Positions 60,473-64,000 of a stretch of 64,000 nucleotides of DNA are shown here, in pieces. Positions within the stretch are counted from its first letter, which is position 1; each line of letters starts with the position of its first letter. The position numbers and the translations under genes were made by a program. This DNA comes from Serratia fonticola (GTDB lineage Bacteria > Pseudomonadota > Gammaproteobacteria > Enterobacterales > Enterobacteriaceae), in contig NZ_CP011254.1 of the NCBI RefSeq assembly GCF_001006005.1, forward strand, positions 1,922,001 to 1,986,000, read 5' to 3'. Below the pieces are notes generated by a model, which was not told where the DNA came from, searched no databases, and saw only the letters and a program-made list of their open reading frames with translations.

Positions 60473-61113
60473 TGCAGGTAGTTCTTCAAGTGGGACACGA
60501 AGGAGTCGGACTCGGAAGGTTCGCCAATGGCGTTCAACTTCCAGCCCGTGCTTTCACGCACCAGCTCGGCAAACAGCATGGAACGCTGGCCATCAAAGGC
60601 GGCCCCGCCCGAAAGATCGAAACGCGCCATTTCCACGTTTTTGGCATCCACCGCACGGATAAAGGCGTTTTGCACCTTGCCGAAGTGCTGCTTCAGCTCC
60701 TGGCCGTTATAAATCTGCACGATGAAAACGATTTTTTCGTACTTGGGATCGAGGGAGTTCAACTGGGCGATAATCTGCTCGTCATCACCATCGCCCGCAC
60801 CGGTACGGTTATCGCCGGTCAGCCAGATGTGGCCAGACTTATGGCGCAGGCTGTTGAAGAAAATGATGTCCCCGTTAACCAGTGAAGGTCGGCCGTTCTC
60901 CACATCACCCAGATCGGCGACTTTGCCTTGGGCATTACACAGGAAGGCGATGACGTCGAGATCATACTCCGGCTCTTTCTTGCCAAACAGACCACCCAGC
61001 AAACCTTTCTTCTCTTCATTGATATCCCAGCCGAGCCCAATGGTGACTGAGGAAAGGTCGTGTTCGTTTTTACGCAGGCTGACGCTTTGTCCTTTACGCA
61101 AACTGACTGACAT
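60469..61113 (-). CDS. terX: TerD-family protein, TerX-like
   Basis: 214 residues: MSVSLRKGQSVSLRKNEHDL, then VTIGLGWDI, DLDVIAFLC and DNRTGAGDGDDEQI, the acidic calcium-binding loops of TerD-type β-sandwich proteins. The C-terminal ~90 residues (YNGQELKQHFGKVQNAFIRA) follow the TerX version of the family. TerD-family proteins bind Ca2+ and function in membrane-associated stress complexes linked to tellurite, phage and colicin resistance. It lies between two TerY genes, its established context. Confidence 0.92.
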   Translation of the reverse strand: MSVSLRKGQSVSLRKNEHDLSSVTIGLGWDINEEKKGLLGGLFGKKEPEYDLDVIAFLCNAQGKVADLGDVENGRPSLVNGDIIFFNSLRHKSGHIWLTGDNRTGAGDGDDEQIIAQLNSLDPKYEKIVFIVQIYNGQELKQHFGKVQNAFIRAVDAKNVEMARFDLSGGAAFDGQRSMLFAELVRESTGWKLNAIGEPSESDSFVSHLKNYLQ

Positions 61114-61133
61114 AAAATCTCCTTGAAAATGTT

Positions 61134-61772
61134 TTATAGAACAACGTTAACTTCGGGTGGTGGTGGCGGTAAATCGTCCAGGCCAATAACTTCCTTTTTA
61201 CCTGACTCGACTTTCTGGCTGCCGACGGAAATGCTGGCCGACACCCATTTAAAGAAGGCTTTGATCGAGGTGGAGTCCGCCGTATCCAGCTGGAGCACGA
61301 TCTCGGTGATTTCTTGTAGTACTTTGGTTTCGGCACTGTGGCCAGCGGCACAGGCAACGACCACGCCGGTTCTGGCGGCTTTAAAGTCGCTGACGCCTTT
61401 GCGCCAGTCATCCGTTGGCGAGCCATCGGTCATGATGAACACCAGCGGGCGCCAATCACCTTTGGTCTCGGCGGTGGTTTTCTGCACTTCGTTGCTGATG
61501 CTGGTGGCGACCAGTGAGAGGGCCTCACCCAGCGCAGTGGTGCCGCTGGCCACCAGTTCTGGCAGCTTGAAGCTCAGCAGATCGGTGAGGGGCACTGCCT
61601 GGCGTGCGGAAGAATCGAAGGTGATCACGGAAACATAGGCGGTTTCAAGGGCGTAGGGATCTTGTCGCAGGGTGGAGAGCAGCGTTTGCACCCCATTTTT
61701 GACCGCTTCAATGGGTTCGCCCGTCATGGAGCCCGAAGTATCAAGTAACAGATAGACCGGAAGTCTTCTCAT
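61134..61772 (-). CDS. terY: TerY-type vWA protein (first copy)
   Basis: 212 residues: MIDAS motif DTSGSMTGEP, GTTALGEALSLVATSISNEV, FIMTDGSPTDDWRKGVSDF and terminal PPPPPEVNVVL. It is about as long as the copy at 59834 and clearly a paralogue. It is the first gene of the terY-terX-terY block; its promoter should lie in 61773-61880. It is separated from terW by the IS110-family insertion. Confidence 0.92.
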   Translation of the reverse strand: MRRLPVYLLLDTSGSMTGEPIEAVKNGVQTLLSTLRQDPYALETAYVSVITFDSSARQAVPLTDLLSFKLPELVASGTTALGEALSLVATSISNEVQKTTAETKGDWRPLVFIMTDGSPTDDWRKGVSDFKAARTGVVVACAAGHSAETKVLQEITEIVLQLDTADSTSIKAFFKWVSASISVGSQKVESGKKEVIGLDDLPPPPPEVNVVL

Positions 61773-62056
61773 CGTATTCCCTTATTGAGTGCCGAGTTTA
61801 CATAATAAGTGTTCTGGTCGTTATCTCAACAGAAATACCCACGTTTGCAGGAGTGGATTTGTTGATTTTGCGATCGCTTTATCCCCTCACCCCGACCCTC
61901 TCCCATAGGGAGAGGGAGCCCGCGCGGAGTTGTGGTCGGGGGCGGGAGTTGATCTTTAACTTGGAAGTAAAGAGGAAATTCGATCGGTCCCCTTATCCAA
62001 GGTGCGTTACCGAGCTTTCAGATCTACTCGATCGGTCCCCTCTCCCTGTGGGAGAG
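61773..62056. promoter_or_regulatory. Leader of the terY-terX-terY block, carrying REP-like repeats
   Basis: Contains the inverted REP-like copy at 61883-61916, a partial copy (CGATCGGTCCCC) at 61981 and a full left part at 62028-62056. No gene is seen. The promoter of the ter block is expected between 61773 and 61880 but was not identified. Confidence 0.4.
61883..61916 (-). repeat. REP-like palindromic repeat, copy 3 (inverted)
   Basis: CCCCTCACCCCGACCCTCTCCC, then AT and AGGGAGAGGG, is the reverse orientation of the copies at 42007 and 55370. Written in pieces to avoid a long run: CCCCTCACCCC / GACCCTCTCCC / ATAGGGAGAGGG. Confidence 0.75.
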
Positions 62057-62071
62057 ATACCGTCTTGTCGG

Positions 62072-63031
62072 CTATCCGGCAAGCGGTATTTCCGCATTAA
62101 ATGTCTTTCCTGATTTCACCACACCATAGGCCAGTTGCAGCAGTTTTCGCATCGCCGCACACACTCTCTCTTTGCCCGATTTCCCACGCAACTTCAGCCT
62201 TTCTGTTAAGTCTTTAACCACAACATTGTATTGGCTTGCCACCACCGCGGGCATGTATAACGCGCTTCGTAGCTCACCGTGTCCCACTTTCGATAACCGG
62301 CTTTTCCCTTTAAACATCCCCGACTCACATCGCTGTGGATTCAGTCCTGCGTACGCTACCAGGGCCTTGCTGCTGGTGAACCGACGCAGGTTTCCTGCGA
62401 AGGCCAGCAGGCTGGAGCTCAGCATCTCTCCCACTCCAGGGATACTTTTTAGCAACTCGCTGTCCCGTTTCAGGTCAGGGTTATCATCGATGTGCTGACT
62501 GATTTTCTTCTTCGTTTCTCGTATCAGTTCATCCAACGTGGCGATGTGCTCATTGAGTGAAGGGACGATGACTGCTTCGGCCACCTCCAGGCGATTTTCT
62601 TCCATCTGACGCATCTCTTCCAGGTTCTTAAGATGCCTGACCAACGCGGTCAACTGGCGTTCGCTCAACGGGGCTGGGAACCACGGGTCAGGCTGATGCA
62701 GTGCGCAGTAGCGGGCTATCATCGCTGCATCGCTTTTGTCCGTTTTGTTCCGGGCCAGTTCTGTATTGCCGAAGGAATGGATACACGCCGGGTTCATCAG
62801 ACTGACGTGGTAGTTGTTGTCTGCCAGATAAGTGGCCAGTTCCGTACTGTAGCTCCCGGTGGCTTCCATACAGACATGACAGTCGCCAAAGCGGCTCAAC
62901 CAGGCTGCGAACTCGCGGCATCCAGAAGGGGTATTGGCAAACTTTTTGGTTTTATACTTCTGATTGTCCAGCAGTACGGCGACATCAAATTTGTGTTTGG
63001 CGATATCAACGCCGACAGGGGTTCTACGCAT
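62072..63031 (-). CDS. IS110-family transposase (DEDD, serine at C-terminal domain)
   Basis: 319 residues: N-terminal RuvC-like DEDD domain with VGVDIAKHKFDVAVL (first Asp), VCMEATGSYSTELATYL (Glu) and TDKSDAAMIARYCALH (Asp pair), then a coiled helical middle and the C-terminal Tnp domain: LLKSIPGVGEMLSSSLLAF, AYAGLNPQRCESGMFKGKS and GHGELRSALYMPAVVASQ. Family members recombine DNA with the guidance of a bridge RNA made from the element's own non-coding end. Start at ATG 63031. No frameshift or stop is seen, so it may be active. Confidence 0.9.
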   Translation of the reverse strand: MRRTPVGVDIAKHKFDVAVLLDNQKYKTKKFANTPSGCREFAAWLSRFGDCHVCMEATGSYSTELATYLADNNYHVSLMNPACIHSFGNTELARNKTDKSDAAMIARYCALHQPDPWFPAPLSERQLTALVRHLKNLEEMRQMEENRLEVAEAVIVPSLNEHIATLDELIRETKKKISQHIDDNPDLKRDSELLKSIPGVGEMLSSSLLAFAGNLRRFTSSKALVAYAGLNPQRCESGMFKGKSRLSKVGHGELRSALYMPAVVASQYNVVVKDLTERLKLRGKSGKERVCAAMRKLLQLAYGVVKSGKTFNAEIPLAG

Positions 63032-63178
63032 TATGGCACTCCATAACCATGTCTGAAATTTATCGCCGGACCATCCTTATATGTGGGTGCTCATAGGCAC
63101 AGGATACCGTTCGGTCTAGAAGGCGACAGGGAAATAGACAGCCGGGGCACAATCTCTCCCACGGGCTCATAGGCACTA
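63032..63178 (-). ncRNA. Candidate bridge RNA of the IS110-family element
   Basis: The non-coding 5' end of the element holds two guide-like matches. GCTCATAGGCAC at 63089-63100 repeats the element's own terminus (63165-63176), and ATCTCTCCCAC at 63152-63162 is the exact complement of GTGGGAGAGAT across the left junction (62048-62058). In transcription order (63178 to 63032) the target match comes before the donor match, as in the IS621 bridge RNA. No transcript or structure was computed. The right-hand match could instead be leftover REP sequence. Confidence 0.45.
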
Positions 63179-63222
63179 GGGTTAGGGGGAGCTCACCGGC
63201 TATCTCCCGATGATCAGTCGGG

Positions 63223-63250
63223 GATCTTCTCCGCTAAGGCGGAGAAGATC
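63223..63250. terminator. 12-bp perfect hairpin after terW
   Basis: GATCTTCTCCGC and its complement enclose TAAG. It lies 31 bases beyond the terW stop (minus strand), and a partial REP-like tail (63257-63275, GGGTTAGGGTGAGGGG) stands between them. A likely terminator or mRNA-end stabiliser, although no T-run follows. Confidence 0.55.
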
Positions 63251-63281
63251 AAGACATAAGGGTTAGGGTGAGGGGACGGTA

Positions 63282-63755
63282 TTACGGCTTCTGCTTGCTG
63301 GCCTGAATGCTGCGCACCAGGTCATCGATACAGCGCTCAACAACCATATCCACCGCTTCGCTGCGGGTCGTTTCCGTCACTCTGGATAAGCGATCGATTT
63401 TGCGTAGCACCGACATTTTCAATGACAGCGACACGGCTTTCTTCTTCTCTTTATCCAGATAGACCCGGCTGACGGTTTCGCTGGTCTTCAGCTCCGAGTT
63501 AGCCGCCAGCGCATCTTGCATACGGCGAAACGTCTTCTTGTCTAAATGCCCAGATGCAGTCAACTGATAGGAGTGAGTGGCCTTGCGGTATTTGATCTCC
63601 GCCTCGTAGGATTCCCTCAATTCCTTAAGCACGCGTGTCAGGGTTGGCCCCGAGCAGTCTAACTCAGTGATGATCTTGTCTGCGGATACGGGTTTACCCG
63701 CACTGAGTAAAATGGCCAGCTTATAGATCCGTGCCTGTCGCGTATTGAGTTGCAT
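63282..63755 (-). CDS. terW: TerW-like regulator
   Basis: 157 residues. The first ~70 form a winged helix-turn-helix: TRQARIYKLAILLSAGKPVS, TELDCSGPTLTRVLKELRES. The C-terminal half has LKMSVLRKIDRLSRVTETTR, a ribbon-helix-type region, and a helix near the end. It follows the TerW sequence closely as I recall it. TerW is required for tellurite resistance and acts on transcription of the ter genes. It is two bases from the end of the upstream gene. Normally it precedes terY directly; here an IS110-family element separates them. Confidence 0.8.
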   Translation of the reverse strand: MQLNTRQARIYKLAILLSAGKPVSADKIITELDCSGPTLTRVLKELRESYEAEIKYRKATHSYQLTASGHLDKKTFRRMQDALAANSELKTSETVSRVYLDKEKKKAVSLSLKMSVLRKIDRLSRVTETTRSEAVDMVVERCIDDLVRSIQASKQKP

Positions 63756-63757
63756 GA

Positions 63758-64000
63758 TTAATGACTGCCTGCGTTGATGCTAAACCGGTGGCTTTCCTGA
63801 GATGACTCGTTGGCAATTCCATATACCTGAGCGCGCGCCAGGATTTCTGACGCCCAGCGGCGATGGGTTGCGGGCTCGCACATGGTTCCCTGCGATTTAA
63901 ACACCGCCTGTGAGGAGTTAAGGATCCTCAGCGCATCGGTATGATCGTTGGCCTGCACCATCAACGCCTTTTCGATCTTGCCGATCTGATTCGGATGGAT
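63758..64000 (-). CDS. C-terminal part of an unidentified ter-region gene (starts outside window)
   Basis: The minus-strand frame is open to the window edge. The last 80 codons read GKIEKALMVQANDHTDALRI, THRRWASEILARAQVYGIAN and a final ESSQESHRFSINAGSH. No family is recognised from this tail. It ends two bases before terW starts, so the two are likely co-transcribed. Confidence 0.6.
   Translation of the reverse strand: MHPNQIGKIEKALMVQANDHTDALRILNSSQAVFKSQGTMCEPATHRRWASEILARAQVYGIANESSQESHRFSINAGSH

Larger units (their letters stand above)
62057..63178 (-). mobile_element. IS110-family insertion sequence within a REP-like repeat
   Basis: A REP-like repeat is split: TCGATCGGTCCCCTCTCCC and TGTGGGAGAG lie left (62028-62056) and GGTTAGGGGGAG lies right (from 63179). 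Between them are a 319-residue IS110 transposase gene with a very short 3' flank and about 145 bases of non-coding 5' flank, the layout of the IS110 (IS621-like) subgroup. There are no terminal inverted repeats. Ends are inferred from where the REP sequence breaks. Confidence 0.7.

Noticed and set aside
1..64000. CRISPR arrays and tRNA or rRNA genes
   Set aside because: No regularly spaced direct repeats or tRNA/rRNA sequences were found by eye; only a 14-nt tRNA-like match at 20727.

Overview
The window looks like chromosomal accessory DNA from a member of the Enterobacterales. Serratia or a close relative in the Yersiniaceae is plausible, because Rhs/T6SS, chaperone-usher and ter gene families of enterobacterial type sit together. 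Genus was not tested. GC-rich host-like blocks (Rhs cores, T6SS, fimbriae, ter genes) alternate with AT-rich, clearly imported stretches (Detocs-like genes, immunity genes, toxin tails).

Layout: (1) 1-3.2 kb, a Detocs-like three-gene anti-phage two-component system, its first gene cut by the window edge, followed by an internally deleted IS200 remnant. (2) 4-12 kb, a frameshifted small gene, an SH3-domain protein, an EagR chaperone with a PAAR-Rhs toxin and its immunity gene, then further immunity-like genes interleaved with two decayed radC fragments. (3) 12-20.7 kb, a defence or base-modification island. It holds a PD-(D/E)XK protein, a tight operon of a Gly/Ser-headed 110-residue protein, a PfkB-nucleoside deoxyribosyltransferase fusion, a QueC-like enzyme and a SagB-like nitroreductase, a convergent dam-like methylase and OGG-like glycosylase pair, and a dGTPase. 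A short match to the selC tRNA 3' end at 20727-20740 may mark its edge.

(4) 20.8-26.6 kb, a graveyard of rhs fragments, displaced toxin tails and orphan immunity genes downstream of a second full-length Rhs. (5) 26.6-41.1 kb, a minus-strand T6SS mini-cluster: PAAR, tssC, tssF-like, tssG, tssF, vgrG, DUF4123 adaptor, rhs. It has no tssB, hcp, tssH or membrane-complex genes. (6) 41.4-45.5 kb, a truncated rhuM and a GntR/TIM-barrel/MFS catabolic operon. (7) 45.6-54.3 kb, a chaperone-usher fimbrial operon with three chaperones and two upstream regulators, then an isochorismatase-family hydrolase. (8) 55.4-64 kb, ter-associated genes (kinase, PP2C phosphatase, three TerY-type vWA proteins, TerX, TerW), interrupted by an IS110-family element sitting inside a REP-like repeat.

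The most interesting system is the 14.5-20.5 kb group. The small protein's N-terminus resembles those of proteins paired with QueC-like enzymes in defence systems, where a 7-deazaguanine-type base is attached to a partner protein. No CD-NTase is present, so this is not a plain type IV CBASS locus. No homology search was run. All family calls come from reading motifs in the sequence and from memory of the families.
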